Below are positions 1 to 9,028 of a stretch of 64,000 nucleotides of DNA, piece by piece; position 1 is the first letter of the stretch, and every line of letters starts with the position of its first letter. This stretch comes from Chloracidobacterium sp. (GTDB lineage: Bacteria; Acidobacteriota; Blastocatellia; Pyrinomonadales; Pyrinomonadaceae): NCBI GenBank assembly GCA_015075585.1, contig JABTUB010000002.1, positions 496,001 to 560,000 of the forward strand, written 5' to 3'. The position numbers and the translations under genes were made by a program. The notes under the pieces are model-generated. The model saw only the letters and a program-made list of their open reading frames with translations, did no database searches and was not told the origin of the DNA.

Positions 1-1
1 G

Positions 2-301
2 AAGGTTCGTAAGACGCGGTTCTTTCAAAAGGGTTCGTATGTAGTGCTCGATTACGCCGCGAAATACGCGGCGATAACCACACTTGATTCGGACGATCCG
101 CATTCATTTGCAGGCATCTCTATACAGAAACTCGATATCGCCGATACTGAGCCGCTCCGCGCCGAGATCAATGATTTCCTCGCTTGTATCCGCAATGACA
201 CAGCACCGCCGATCTCGGGAGCCGACGGCCGCCGCGCGCTCGCATTGGCGACGGGCATTCTTGATCGCATCGAGGCTCATCGGCAGTTCCTCGATGTCTA
301 G
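2..301 (+). CDS. Gfo/Idh/MocA-family oxidoreductase, C-terminal fragment
   Basis: The reading frame is open from the left edge and ends at TAG 299-301, so only about the last 99 residues are present. The segment runs from KVRKTRFFQKGSYVVLDY to the end and resembles the C-terminal substrate-binding half of Gfo/Idh/MocA NAD(P)-dependent sugar dehydrogenases: the RFFQKGSYV strand and the helix with LRAEINDFLACI, then a final ALALATGILDRIEAH helix. The nucleotide-binding half lies outside the window, so the substrate cannot be named. A GTG at 44 is an internal codon, not a start. The serine hydrolase begins 39 bases downstream on the same strand. Confidence 0.75.
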   Translation, partial: KVRKTRFFQKGSYVVLDYAAKYAAITTLDSDDPHSFAGISIQKLDIADTEPLRAEINDFLACIRNDTAPPISGADGRRALALATGILDRIEAHRQFLDV

Positions 302-340
302 GGAGATACAAGTTCGCATTTCACCGCAGCGATCGCTCAG

Positions 341-1483
341 ATGAACGCACCGACCGAGATAACAGAATTTCTCACAACACGCATTGATGCCGGCGACTTT
401 CCTTCGGCGGTGTTCCTAGTTGGCGAGCACGGCTCGATCCGTTTTCACGACGCGATAGGTAATGCAGTCGTCGAGCCTGAGATCATCTCGGCAACGCCCG
501 AGACGATCTATGATCTTGCAAGCCTGACAAAGGTTCTGGTAACGGGATTCCTGACGGCGACCGCGATCGAGAAGCGTTTGCTTTCGCTTGATGATCGAAT
601 CGCGAATTTTGTGGATGCCTTTGCGTCTGCCGAAAAGAATGCGCTCACGATCCGCAACCTCGCCGCCCACACATCAGGCATGCCGGCATGGCGTCCTCTG
701 TATCTGCTGTGCAGCAGTAATGAGCCGGCCGCTGTCATCGACCTCATCGGCAAACTTCCATTGGAAAGCACGCCCGGTTCGGCCGTTGTTTACAGCGATC
801 TAAATTTCATAACGCTTGCTGCCGTGCTTGAGAAGGTCTTCTCGCAAAGCCTTGCCGAGATCGCAGCGGAGCACATCTTTCGCCCGCTTGGGCTTACGCG
901 AACGGCATTTCGGCCGGCGGACAAGTTCGAGCGCCGTCTGATCGCCGCGAGTGAGACTGGAAATGCATTTGAACGTCAAACCTGTATCGAGCAGGGCTAC
1001 ATCACGGAAACTGCGATGTCGCCGCATCTGCGGACCGGACAGATATGGGGTGAAGTGCATGACGGTAATGCCTGCTTCCTCGGCGGAATAGCCGGGCATG
1101 CGGGCCTTTTCTCAACTGCCGCCGATGTGTTCAAGATCGCTTTGCAGTTCCTTGCCGCATCAGCAACGCTGCTTTCTGAAGAAACATGCCGCCTTTTCAC
1201 CGCAAATTTAACGCCGCATCTGGACGAGCACCGCTCGCTTGCGTTTCAGTTGGCATCAACGCCGGACTCGACCGCGGGTACGAAGCTGTCGCTGCAAAGC
1301 TTTGGCCATCTTGGTTTTACGGGAACAAGCCTTTGGCTCGACCCTTCGAAGCAGCGAATTTTTATTCTGCTGACCAATCGTACGCATCATCACGGCCTCC
1401 CTCTGGTCAATATAAACTCCGTACGCCGCCGGTTTCACACTCTTGCTTCGGAATTCGCCGACAAGGGCGCGGCAAATCTTTAG
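341..1483 (+). CDS. Serine hydrolase, beta-lactamase/class C (PF00144-type)
   Basis: 380 residues, the usual size for penicillin-binding-protein-like serine hydrolases. It shows the SxxK motif SLTK (Ser61, Lys64), a Tyr motif YSDLN starting at Tyr151 in place of YxN, and a C-terminal HLGFTGTS segment corresponding to the HxG/KTG strand followed by a conserved GTSLWLDP stretch. There is no clear signal peptide, so it may be cytoplasmic or exported differently. Family members hydrolyse beta-lactams, peptides or esters; the substrate cannot be told from sequence. It follows the oxidoreductase by 39 bases and precedes the VWA gene, all plus strand. Confidence 0.85.
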   Translation: MNAPTEITEFLTTRIDAGDFPSAVFLVGEHGSIRFHDAIGNAVVEPEIISATPETIYDLASLTKVLVTGFLTATAIEKRLLSLDDRIANFVDAFASAEKNALTIRNLAAHTSGMPAWRPLYLLCSSNEPAAVIDLIGKLPLESTPGSAVVYSDLNFITLAAVLEKVFSQSLAEIAAEHIFRPLGLTRTAFRPADKFERRLIAASETGNAFERQTCIEQGYITETAMSPHLRTGQIWGEVHDGNACFLGGIAGHAGLFSTAADVFKIALQFLAASATLLSEETCRLFTANLTPHLDEHRSLAFQLASTPDSTAGTKLSLQSFGHLGFTGTSLWLDPSKQRIFILLTNRTHHHGLPLVNINSVRRRFHTLASEFADKGAANL

Positions 1484-1548
1484 CAACTATTCACGAGCGC
1501 ATATAATCATAACGAAGCTGTCCTCAAGAGGCTCTTTTGAGGATGCTT

Positions 1549-2772
1549 ATGGTTATGAGAAAGTATGCGGTTATCTTGGCCTTGGCGGCGGCTCTGAATA
1601 TAACGGCCGCAGCACAGACGAACACATCGACACGCCCGCGTGTAGCGGCGACGCCGACACCTCCTGTCCTGCAAAGCGACAGCAATGTACCGACTCGCAA
1701 GGACGGCCCGCCCGTACTTCAAGGCAGTACACCGCGAGCAGGTACGACGCCGACGCCGGACGGAAAGGTTGATGACGAGAATGAGATAATCAAGGTTGAT
1801 ACCGAACTGGTAACAATGCCCGTATCGGTTCTCGATCGCGACGGGCGGTTCATCTCCGGCCTTCAGCAGAAGGACTTTCAGATCTTCGAAAATGGTGTTC
1901 AACAGCAGATAGAATATTTTCAATCCGTAGAGCAGCCGTTCACTGTGATCCTTCTGATTGACGTAAGCCCTTCAACACAGTATCGCATCGATGAGATCCA
2001 AAGCGCCGCCGTCGCTTTCGTCGATCAGCTGAGGCCCAGCGACCGTGTGATGGTCATCTCTTTCGACGAGCGAGTTCATGTTCTCAGCCCGGCGACCAGC
2101 AACCGTATGCAGCTTCGTAACGCTATTTATATGGCTGAGTTCGGTAACGGCACCAGCCTTTATGAAGCTGTTGATTACGCGCTCGAACAGGAAATGCGTT
2201 ACATAAAGGGGCGCAAGGCTGTCGTACTATTTACCGACGGCGTCGATACAACATCGCGACGTGCTTCATATCAAAGCACCGAAGCAAAGACCGAAGAGAC
2301 CGATTCGCTCTTCTATGCCGTTCGCTATGACACTTCGCACGATCTCAACGGCGGAATGACAGGCAGCCGCTATCCAAACCCGAATCGCCGTCCTTCGGGC
2401 CGAGTTACTATGGGCGACATACTCGGCGCGATTCTGATGGGCGGGAACGTAAATATCGGATCCGGCGGCGCACCCGGCGGCGGAAGCGCACAGGAATACG
2501 CGACGGGAAAAAAATATCTGGAAACGATATCGAGGAACAGCGGCGGCCGTTATTTCGAAGCTGACAGTATGATGAATATCCGTGCGGCATTCACCGGCAT
2601 TGCTGAGGAATTGCGCAGGCAGTATTCGCTCGGCTACTATCCGGCAACGCAGGGCACGGCCGGCGAAAGGCGTCAGATACGCGTCCGCGTTATGCGTCCC
2701 GGCGTTGTTGTGCGGGCAAAGAACAGCTACATCGTCGGCCGCGGCAGCGGTAACAAACTTGCCGGTATCTGA
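1549..2772 (+). CDS. VWFA-related acidobacterial-domain secreted protein
   Basis: About 407 residues. The N-terminus (MRKYAVILALAAALNITAAA) reads as a Sec signal peptide. A low-complexity Thr/Pro region follows, then a short segment (ELVTMPVSVLDRDGRFISGL) typical of the acidobacterial VWFA-related family, and a von Willebrand A domain with a MIDAS motif DVSPS and a later FTDGVD. A Gly-rich insert (GGNVNIGSGGAPGGGS) precedes the last helices. The frame is open from a TTG at 1537; ATGs occur at 1543, 1549 and 1555. I chose 1549 because TGAGG ends six bases before it. This family is strongly expanded in Acidobacteriota; its function is unknown, presumably extracytoplasmic binding. Confidence 0.85.
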   Translation: MVMRKYAVILALAAALNITAAAQTNTSTRPRVAATPTPPVLQSDSNVPTRKDGPPVLQGSTPRAGTTPTPDGKVDDENEIIKVDTELVTMPVSVLDRDGRFISGLQQKDFQIFENGVQQQIEYFQSVEQPFTVILLIDVSPSTQYRIDEIQSAAVAFVDQLRPSDRVMVISFDERVHVLSPATSNRMQLRNAIYMAEFGNGTSLYEAVDYALEQEMRYIKGRKAVVLFTDGVDTTSRRASYQSTEAKTEETDSLFYAVRYDTSHDLNGGMTGSRYPNPNRRPSGRVTMGDILGAILMGGNVNIGSGGAPGGGSAQEYATGKKYLETISRNSGGRYFEADSMMNIRAAFTGIAEELRRQYSLGYYPATQGTAGERRQIRVRVMRPGVVVRAKNSYIVGRGSGNKLAGI

Positions 2773-2778
2773 GGCGGC

Positions 2779-4074
2779 TCAAATTATCGTGCCGTCAGGG
2801 ATCACCGCATTCTTGGGAATGATGATAATACTGTCGCGAATATAGAACGCTCCGTCGGGCGAATCGTACTGCTGGACGCTGTCGGCATTTATGAGCTGAA
2901 CGTTCTTTCCGATACGAACGTTCTTATCGACGATCGCGTTTCTTATCACGCTGTTTTGATCAATGCCCAAATGCGGAACATTGCGGCCGATATTGGCTTC
3001 AAGATCGTCTAAACCTTCAAAGAAATCTGATCCCATGATTATTGAGTTCTCGATCTGTGCGCCCGTACCGATGCGGCTGCGCAATCCGATGATCGAGTTC
3101 TTTGCTGTAATGCCATTCAGGATGCAGCCTTCGCTGATCATCGTATCGTCGATCGTACAGTCATGCACTTTTGACGGCGGCAAATTGCGGCTGCGCGTGT
3201 AGATCGGCGAGCTCGCATCAAAGAAGTTGAATTTTGGCAGCGGACGTGCCAGATCAAGATTTGCTTCATAGAAAGAGCGTATCGTACCGATATCTTCCCA
3301 GTAGTCCTTGAAGAGATGGGCCTGGACGTTATACTTAGTGATCGCCGAGGGAATTATCTCCTTGCCAAAGTCCACTCGCGCGTCGTCCTCGCCGAGCAGC
3401 TCAACGAGTTTGTCGTACTTAAAAACATAAATACCCATTGACGCGAGAAAAGGCCTCTCTAATGCTTCATTCGGTGATAATCCGAACGCCGTGGTATCGA
3501 CACGCATTTCTTCGAGGGCATCGCCCTTCGGCTTTTCCTTGAACTCGATGATCGCCCCGTCGGCATCCGTCTTCAGCAGGCCGTATTCACCTGCCTCCTC
3601 CTGACGGCATGGGATCACCGACACCGTCAGATCGGCACCCGACCAAAAGTGGCGGTCGAGAAAATCGCGATAGTCCATACGATAAAGATGGTCGCCCGAC
3701 AAGATCAGTACTGTGTCTATTCGCCAATCACGCAAGTGAGGCATCATTTGCCTGACCGCGTCGGCCGTTCCTTGGAACCATTCGGTGTTGTCCTTTGTCT
3801 GCTCGGCGGCAAGAACTTCGACAAAGCCCGATGAGAAAGCCGAAAAGCGATAAGTCGTCGAGATGTGCCTATTCAGCGATGCTGAGTTGTATTGCGTAAG
3901 GACAAAGATGTGCATTATCTCGCTGTTGATGCAGTTCGAGACAGGCACGTCGATAAGCCGATACTTTCCGCCGAGCGGCACTGCGGGCTTAGAACGCTCA
4001 CGCGTTAACGGATAAAGCCTTGTGCCGGCACCGCCGCCTAGAATTACCGCAACAACATTTTCGTAATGTCCCAT
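2779..4074 (-). CDS. glgC: Glucose-1-phosphate adenylyltransferase
   Basis: 431 residues, the standard length for bacterial ADP-glucose pyrophosphorylase. It makes ADP-glucose from ATP and glucose-1-phosphate, the committed step of glycogen synthesis. Visible are the nucleotide-binding loop [12 protein letters not shown], the [16 protein letters not shown] substrate region, [11 protein letters not shown], and [17 protein letters not shown]. The C-terminal part is a left-handed beta-helix with repeated hexapeptides ([25 protein letters not shown]). It is convergent with the VWA gene, with only six bases between the stops. With the GH15 gene (13.5 kb) and pyk it points to a glycogen/alpha-glucan economy. 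Confidence 0.97.
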   Translation of the reverse strand: MGHYENVVAVILGGGAGTRLYPLTRERSKPAVPLGGKYRLIDVPVSNCINSEIMHIFVLTQYNSASLNRHISTTYRFSAFSSGFVEVLAAEQTKDNTEWFQGTADAVRQMMPHLRDWRIDTVLILSGDHLYRMDYRDFLDRHFWSGADLTVSVIPCRQEEAGEYGLLKTDADGAIIEFKEKPKGDALEEMRVDTTAFGLSPNEALERPFLASMGIYVFKYDKLVELLGEDDARVDFGKEIIPSAITKYNVQAHLFKDYWEDIGTIRSFYEANLDLARPLPKFNFFDASSPIYTRSRNLPPSKVHDCTIDDTMISEGCILNGITAKNSIIGLRSRIGTGAQIENSIIMGSDFFEGLDDLEANIGRNVPHLGIDQNSVIRNAIVDKNVRIGKNVQLINADSVQQYDSPDGAFYIRDSIIIIPKNAVIPDGTII

Positions 4075-4249
4075 AATAGTGAATAGTGAATAGAGCCTTT
4101 GAAATAGTCAAGAAGCTGTCAACACGTGAGAGCCTGTCCCTAATGTTGTATAGTTACCGCATGGCGCTTGCCTGTATGGCAGCGTCATCGCACAGATGCT
4201 TTTGCTATAGCCCTTGTCTAAGCGGTCAGCGTATCTGTTCACGTCCATA

Positions 4250-5053
4250 ATGTGGTATTGGGTCAAGATCCTCTTTTTTATTTTTCTCGGAGCCATCGTG
4301 CTATGGCTCGGTTATGAGATAGTAACATTTCCAAGTATCTCAAAACTTAAAAATGAGAACCCGACCACGACCTCACTCATCGAGTATAGGCTTTCGCAGG
4401 CCCGGGCAGACGGGATCGAGCCAAAGAAGTTCATGATCTGGATGCCGATCGAGCAAATAAACCCTAATCTGCAAAGAGCAGTGCTTGCGGGTGAAGATGC
4501 ACGCTTTTTTCAGCACCACGGTTTTGACTGGGATGCTATACAAAAGGCTTGGGATGAAGCCGTTGAGGAAGGCAAGAAAGAGGATAAAGATGACTGCATA
4601 GCGGCAGCGAAAGCAGCGAACACAAGTCCACAGGACTGCGGCAAGGACCAAAACGACTGGATACCGCCGCTTCCTAGCTTTAAGCGTGGCGCTTCGACGA
4701 TCACGCAGCAGCTTGCCAAGAACCTCTTTCTTTCCGAGGACCGTAATTTTTTGCGTAAAGGCCGTGAAGCCGTTTACACCTATTTCCTGGAACGCGAACT
4801 CTCAAAGAAACGCATACTCGAGATCTATCTGAATGTCATCGAATGGGGCGACGGTGTTTACGGTGCCGAGGCCGCCGCACGCACGTACTTCAAAAAGAGT
4901 GCGAGCGACCTGACAAAAGACGAAGCCGCATTCCTTGCGGCGATGATCCCAAGCCCGCTGAATGTTTTCAACCCTGCAAAGAACCGCAAGCGGGTCATCC
5001 GGCGTCAGAAGGTACTCATGCGCGGAATGAACTCGATCAAGCTCGAATACTGA
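4250..5053 (+). CDS. mtgA: Monofunctional biosynthetic peptidoglycan transglycosylase with a charged insert
   Basis: 267 residues from ATG 4250; a TTG at 4214 would add 12 residues of no family character. One N-terminal membrane helix (VKILFFIFLGAIVLWLGYEI) anchors a GT51 domain: AVLAGEDARFFQHHGFDWDA holds the catalytic Glu, RGASTITQQLAKNLFL is the second conserved motif, then RKGREA, LSKKRILEIYLNVIEWGDGVYGAEAAAR. It polymerises lipid II into glycan strands without a transpeptidase domain. Compared with MtgA of E. coli there is an extra stretch of roughly 35 residues between the first two motifs, rich in Glu/Asp/Lys and containing two cysteines 14 apart. Confidence 0.93.
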   Translation: MWYWVKILFFIFLGAIVLWLGYEIVTFPSISKLKNENPTTTSLIEYRLSQARADGIEPKKFMIWMPIEQINPNLQRAVLAGEDARFFQHHGFDWDAIQKAWDEAVEEGKKEDKDDCIAAAKAANTSPQDCGKDQNDWIPPLPSFKRGASTITQQLAKNLFLSEDRNFLRKGREAVYTYFLERELSKKRILEIYLNVIEWGDGVYGAEAAARTYFKKSASDLTKDEAAFLAAMIPSPLNVFNPAKNRKRVIRRQKVLMRGMNSIKLEY

Positions 5054-5102
5054 CATCCGCTTATTGTGATCTCAGATCCAAGGCCCGACAGATCCGTAAA
5101 AG

Positions 5103-5138
5103 GAAAAAGAGCGGCCTCGTGACGACGCCGCTCTTCTC
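5103..5138 (-). terminator. Intrinsic terminator after the histone-like gene
   Basis: Arms AGAGCGGC (5108-5115) and GCCGCTCT (5127-5134) form an 8-bp perfect stem with an 11-base loop. Read on the minus strand the stem is followed by a run of five T (5107-5103), a classical rho-independent terminator for the histone-like gene whose stop lies at 5158. On the plus strand the hairpin may also help end the transglycosylase transcript. Confidence 0.8.
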
Positions 5139-5157
5139 CGTCTGATGTGCAGTGCGG

Positions 5158-5532
5158 TTACTTCTTCTTTGCGGGTGCCTTCTTCGCTGCAGGTTTCTTT
5201 GCAGCGGCCTTCTTTGGAGCAGCCTTTGCGGTTGTTGCCTTCTTTGCTGCCGGTTTTGCTGCGGTTGCTTTCTTAGCAGCCGGTTTTGCTGCCGTTGCCT
5301 TCTTAGCTGCCGGTTTCGCAGCAGCCTTCTTCGCAGCCGGTTTTGCTGCAGTAACTTTCTTGGCTGCAGCTTTCTTCGGAGCCGCTTTTGCTGCTGCCTT
5401 CGGTGCTGCTTTTTTAGCAACGGCCTTCGTGGCAGTTTTCGGTGCGGCGCTCTTTGCTGCCGGTTTCGCGGCAGCCGCTTTCTTGGTCGCAGGTTTCTTC
5501 GCGGCCGGTTTTGTTGCTTTCTTAGTTGCCAT
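5158..5532 (-). CDS. Histone H1-like Lys/Ala-rich DNA-binding protein
   Basis: 124 residues made almost wholly of Ala, Lys, Pro and Thr in degenerate AAKKP/AAKPAAKK repeats (MATKKATKPAAKKPATKK at the start, ending KKAPAKKK). Such tails resemble eukaryotic H1 C-termini and bacterial Hc1/Hc2- and AlgP-like proteins, which bind and compact DNA; this role is inferred from composition only. The start at 5532 is set by AAGGAG seven bases upstream; a longer frame to 5580 lacks support. The gene has its own terminator and a plausible promoter. No globular domain is present, and repeat number is likely to vary between strains. Confidence 0.85.
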   Translation of the reverse strand: MATKKATKPAAKKPATKKAAAAKPAAKSAAPKTATKAVAKKAAPKAAAKAAPKKAAAKKVTAAKPAAKKAAAKPAAKKATAAKPAAKKATAAKPAAKKATTAKAAPKKAAAKKPAAKKAPAKKK

Positions 5533-5594
5533 ATGTTTCTCCTTTTTCTTGAAAGTCAGTTCCGCGTAAAATGCGCACATTCAGAACGTAAAAC

Positions 5595-5622
5595 ATCATA
5601 CAATATTTTGCGTTCATTCCAA
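5595..5622 (-). promoter_or_regulatory. Candidate promoter of the histone-like gene
   Basis: On the minus strand TTGGAA (5622-5617) and TATGAT (5600-5595) are separated by 16 bases, a reasonable sigma-70-type pair in an AT-rich gap. It would give a leader of about 55 bases carrying the AAGGAG ribosome site. Consensus match only. Confidence 0.4.
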
Positions 5623-5740
5623 GCATTGAATGCAACATAAAGTATATGTTTTGAAAATTTTTTTTGAGCGTATCCGCACTTGAGATCAGCGCGAATATCA
5701 TCGATCGTGTGCGAAGATCCTTATACAGGAACGGCAATGC

Positions 5741-6442
5741 TCATCCGTGCGCGGCTGAACGGCCGTCGTGCAGCGTCGGAGCATCCGCATGCGGCACGAA
5801 ACATTTGCGGCAGCGCGCCTCATACTTATCGCTTGCACCGACCTCGACACGAGCCTCGGATTCGACCGTGCGCTGCGAATAGTTCGCGGTGCCGCCGCAC
5901 ACAACACATATCGCGTGTGTCTTTGTAATGAACTCGGCTATCGATAGCAGCTGCGGCATCGGCTCGAACGGTTTGCCCGTATAGTCTTGATCGAGTCCGG
6001 CGATGATCACGCGTTTGCCGTCTTCGGCAAGGCGATTTACGGCGTCGATGATATTCATATCAAAGAATTGTCCTTCGTCAATGCCGACGACCTGAGTGTC
6101 GTCTTCGATCTGCGCCATCATCTCTGCTGTGCTCGCGACCGGCGACGAGTCGTGCTTGTGGCCCGAGTGCGACGCGATCTCTTCAACAGAATATCGAGCG
6201 TCGATCTGCGGTTTGAAGACCTGCACTTTTTGCCGCGCGATCCGCGCGCGGTTGAGCCGCCGTATGAGTTCCTCTGATTTACCAGAGAACATCGACCCGG
6301 CGATCACCTCTATCCAACCCGTTCCGTTCTGACGCACTTTGCGGCGTTCCTCGGTATTGTCGAACGCAAATTCCTCGACCATAGTTTGACCCGTCGTTCT
6401 CCTGAAGTACAAGAGGTTATCACGCCCCGCTCCACTTGTCAT
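5741..6442 (-). CDS. tdk: Thymidine kinase, type II
   Basis: 233 residues from ATG 6442; a second ATG at 6382 would remove 20 residues without family character and is an equally possible start. It phosphorylates thymidine to dTMP in salvage. The P-loop [15 protein letters not shown], the [10 protein letters not shown] segment, the Walker-B-like [11 protein letters not shown], and a lasso-domain zinc site with CVVCGG and CRKC identify the family. It starts 11 bases after the glycosyltransferase stop and is the last gene of the eno-HEAT-iPGM-like-GT9 series before the separately promoted histone-like gene. Confidence 0.95.
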   Translation of the reverse strand: MTSGAGRDNLLYFRRTTGQTMVEEFAFDNTEERRKVRQNGTGWIEVIAGSMFSGKSEELIRRLNRARIARQKVQVFKPQIDARYSVEEIASHSGHKHDSSPVASTAEMMAQIEDDTQVVGIDEGQFFDMNIIDAVNRLAEDGKRVIIAGLDQDYTGKPFEPMPQLLSIAEFITKTHAICVVCGGTANYSQRTVESEARVEVGASDKYEARCRKCFVPHADAPTLHDGRSAAHG

Positions 6443-6453
6443 TTGTTTCCGCG

Positions 6454-7428
6454 CTATTCAGACAGCGCGGCGCAAAGCGCTTCGAAAACATCGCTAACAT
6501 CCACGTCAGCTAGCCGTCGCCCCTTTACGCTGTAAAGGTGATTGGAAAGCGGTACATAGATCAGCTCTGCATTCTGATCCACGACCAGCACGACCTTAAT
6601 GCCGGTTTGAGCGGCAAGGTGCGTTGTACCGGTATCATTTCCGACCATCGCCGCGAGTAATCTCATCGCGGGAACGAGCTCACGCTGCCCCAGGTTGTAC
6701 AGCTTTAACGTGGATGCAGGGAAATAATTTTCGGCTCGATCGACCGCATCAGATTCCTCCGGTCCTAAAAACAGAGCAGGCACAATGCCGGCCTTTGATA
6801 TGCGCTTCGCAAGTTCCCCGTACTTTTCCAAGGACCAGCGTCGCGAAGGGTGTCCCGCTCCGGGAAATACGCCAACGGCGCCATCCAGGCTTGGAAAGCG
6901 CTTCCGCATGGCTTCAACATCTTCAACTTTCGGACGGAAAATGAACGGTTCGCGCGGCACATTGCCCACGAGGCACTCGGCAAGATCGAAGCATCGATCG
7001 GCGATATGCCGTTCCGGATCGAATGGCGGCGCGGCAGGCTTGAAATTTGAAAGACTGTCTATCGAGCGCGTATTCCGTGCGGCATAAAGCCGCTTTGGAA
7101 TGCCCGCGAGGAATCCGAGCAAGTTGGTTTCACTACGACTGAAGAAATCGATCACCAGGTCGAACCTTTCGCGGCGCAAAGCATGCAGCAGCCTTAGCGT
7201 TTCAACCGCTCCGCGAAAATATTTTCGCTGCTTGAATAATTTTCGATCGAACGCGATGTAATGGTCAGCGGCATCGGCCATTTCAGCAACATCGAGTGAT
7301 GATGTACCGAGAAGCAGAGTTACGGATGCAGAGTCGGGGCATTGTCGGATCGCTCGCATGGCAGCAGTGCTCAACACCACATCGCCCATTTGGCCAAAGT
7401 TAATAATCAATATCTTGTATGGACGCAT
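6454..7428 (-). CDS. Family 9 glycosyltransferase (heptosyltransferase-like)
   Basis: About 324 residues. The GT9 signature is clear: the N-terminal [18 protein letters not shown] loop, the central [19 protein letters not shown] segment, and [16 protein letters not shown] near the C-terminus, which binds the nucleotide-sugar donor in ADP-heptose transferases. The role is probably in lipopolysaccharide core or another surface glycan; the acceptor is not predictable. An ATG at 7428 was preferred over the GTG at 7437. It lies 29 bases after the iPGM-like gene and 11 before tdk, consistent with one transcript. Confidence 0.9.
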   Translation of the reverse strand: MRPYKILIINFGQMGDVVLSTAAMRAIRQCPDSASVTLLLGTSSLDVAEMADAADHYIAFDRKLFKQRKYFRGAVETLRLLHALRRERFDLVIDFFSRSETNLLGFLAGIPKRLYAARNTRSIDSLSNFKPAAPPFDPERHIADRCFDLAECLVGNVPREPFIFRPKVEDVEAMRKRFPSLDGAVGVFPGAGHPSRRWSLEKYGELAKRISKAGIVPALFLGPEESDAVDRAENYFPASTLKLYNLGQRELVPAMRLLAAMVGNDTGTTHLAAQTGIKVVLVVDQNAELIYVPLSNHLYSVKGRRLADVDVSDVFEALCAALSE

Positions 7429-7457
7429 CCGCTGCACAGGTAGGTAACGGCGCCTTG

Positions 7458-8969
7458 CTATATCCGCAGGTCGCTCCCTGTCATCTCATTCGGAACCTCA
7501 AGGCCGAGCAGCCGCAGCAGCGTCGGTGCCACATCGGCGAGCGAACCATCTCGGCGAAGCTGTGTGCCTTGAAGCGAGTCAGCGACAAGATGGAACGGCA
7601 CGCGTCCGTTGACAGGAGAGATCGAAGCGTCGTCGGTGTTCGACATAGCCTCGCATGCTCCGTGCGAGGCCGTAACGATCGCCGTGCCGCCGGCCTCGCG
7701 GATCTTGTCGAGCATTCCGCCCAAACAGACGTCAACGAACTGTATCGATTCTACCGTTCGATCCATAGAACCGCTCCGTGCAGCTATCGCCGCAGCCGGC
7801 AGATTTACCGCAAAGATACCACGCGGAGCCGCTTCCATCTCACGAACAAAACGGTCGGCGATCTTAAAGCTCATTGACTCGGGCCGAAGATCCGAAGACG
7901 GGCCAACAACGGTCGGTATCAGAACTTGTGTATCACTCTCAACCTCGATCTCGCCGCCGCCGTCAAAAAAATACGTAAGGTGCGGGAACCGCTCCGTCTG
8001 CGTTATCTTACAGCTCGCAATACCCGCGTTCGCAAGCACTTCGGTCAGCACATTATTATTGGAACTTGACCGGAACGCCACCGGCAGTTCAAAAGCCCGG
8101 TCGTATTGGGTCAAGCACACGGCTCGGATCGACGGTTTGCGCAGGCCCCCGCCGTCAGGAACTGCAAGGCTTCGTACAAGCTGACGAATTCCCTCCGGCC
8201 GATGGTTGTAAAATATCACCGAGTCGCCATCCTCTATCGTTGCCACAGGCACACCCGGTTGATCTTCGATCACGATCGGCGCGATGAATTCATCTGCAAT
8301 ACCGCGAAGGAACGAGCCGCGTATGGCGGCCATCGCATCAGGCGAACGCTCGCCTTCGGCGTGAACAAGCATCGTGTAAGCACGCGCCGTTCGCTCCCAA
8401 CTTCCGCTCGAATCCATCGCAAAGTAGCGGCCGCAGATCGTTGCGATACGGCCAACCCCAATGTCCGCGAGTTTGACGGCGAGAGCCTCGGCGTAAACAT
8501 CTGCCGTTCGAGGCGCAACGTCAACTCCGTCAAGTATTATGTGGACAAAGACATCCGTAAGGCCGCGTACGCGAGCCATGCGCAGGATCGCAAAAAGGCT
8601 CTCGATCGATGAATGGACGCCGCCGTCGCTAAGCAAGCCGATCAGATGCAGTCGCCGGCCGCTCTCTTTTGCAGCGATGATAGCACTTGCGAGTTCCTGA
8701 TTTGTCTCGAACTCACCGTTTCGCAGTGCATCGCGGACCCGATGATCGTCCGAATTGGCTGAACGCCCGCACCCCAGATCAAGATGGCCTTCTTCTGCAT
8801 CTCCGGGCGCCGCAATGCTTGTCATCGGGAATGCCCCACAAAGACGATCATAATTCGGCGTGTTCGCGTGGAAGACCGCATTACCGTCGACGGACGGCGA
8901 AAAGCCCCACCCGTCGAGAATAAAAAGTGCAACAGGTGCCGCGAGCTGTCTTTGCTGAGGATCAATCAT
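7458..8969 (-). CDS. iPGM-like alkaline-phosphatase-superfamily protein, probable pseudoenzyme
   Basis: 503 residues, the full length of cofactor-independent phosphoglycerate mutase (GpmI), and alignable to it from end to end: ALFILDGWG, GHLDLGCGR, LLSDGGVHS, VATIEDGDSVIFYN, MLDKIREAGGTAIVTASHG, LADVAPTLLRLLGL. However, most catalytic positions recalled from the Geobacillus enzyme are changed. The nucleophile Ser62 is Ala58 (GDAEEGH for GNSEVGH); metal ligands Asp403, His407, Asp444 and His462 become Ala394, Arg398, Ser435 and a non-His residue; Arg153, Arg191 and Arg264 become Val149, Ser187 and Gly260; Lys336 becomes Arg327. Asp19, His119, Arg181, Arg257 and His436 remain. The frame is intact, so it is a maintained protein, but mutase activity is unlikely. 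It lies just downstream of eno and the HEAT-like gene. A regulatory or different catalytic role is open. Confidence 0.85.
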   Translation of the reverse strand: MIDPQQRQLAAPVALFILDGWGFSPSVDGNAVFHANTPNYDRLCGAFPMTSIAAPGDAEEGHLDLGCGRSANSDDHRVRDALRNGEFETNQELASAIIAAKESGRRLHLIGLLSDGGVHSSIESLFAILRMARVRGLTDVFVHIILDGVDVAPRTADVYAEALAVKLADIGVGRIATICGRYFAMDSSGSWERTARAYTMLVHAEGERSPDAMAAIRGSFLRGIADEFIAPIVIEDQPGVPVATIEDGDSVIFYNHRPEGIRQLVRSLAVPDGGGLRKPSIRAVCLTQYDRAFELPVAFRSSSNNNVLTEVLANAGIASCKITQTERFPHLTYFFDGGGEIEVESDTQVLIPTVVGPSSDLRPESMSFKIADRFVREMEAAPRGIFAVNLPAAAIAARSGSMDRTVESIQFVDVCLGGMLDKIREAGGTAIVTASHGACEAMSNTDDASISPVNGRVPFHLVADSLQGTQLRRDGSLADVAPTLLRLLGLEVPNEMTGSDLRI

Positions 8970-9028
8970 TTGGCGATCGGCGAATTCTCGATGTTGATTA
9001 TACCCGATTGGGCGGCCCGCGAGGGAGT

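Noticed and set aside
5147..5569. Long plus-strand frames with Phe/Ala-rich and Cys/Arg-rich translation opposite the histone-like gene
   Set aside because: They are the reverse complement of the Lys/Ala repeat; the minus frame has the ribosome site, promoter and terminator.
7458..8969. Frameshift or assembly error as the reason for lost catalytic residues in the iPGM-like gene
   Set aside because: The frame is continuous and the flanking conserved segments remain aligned on both sides of each changed residue, so the changes are point substitutions.
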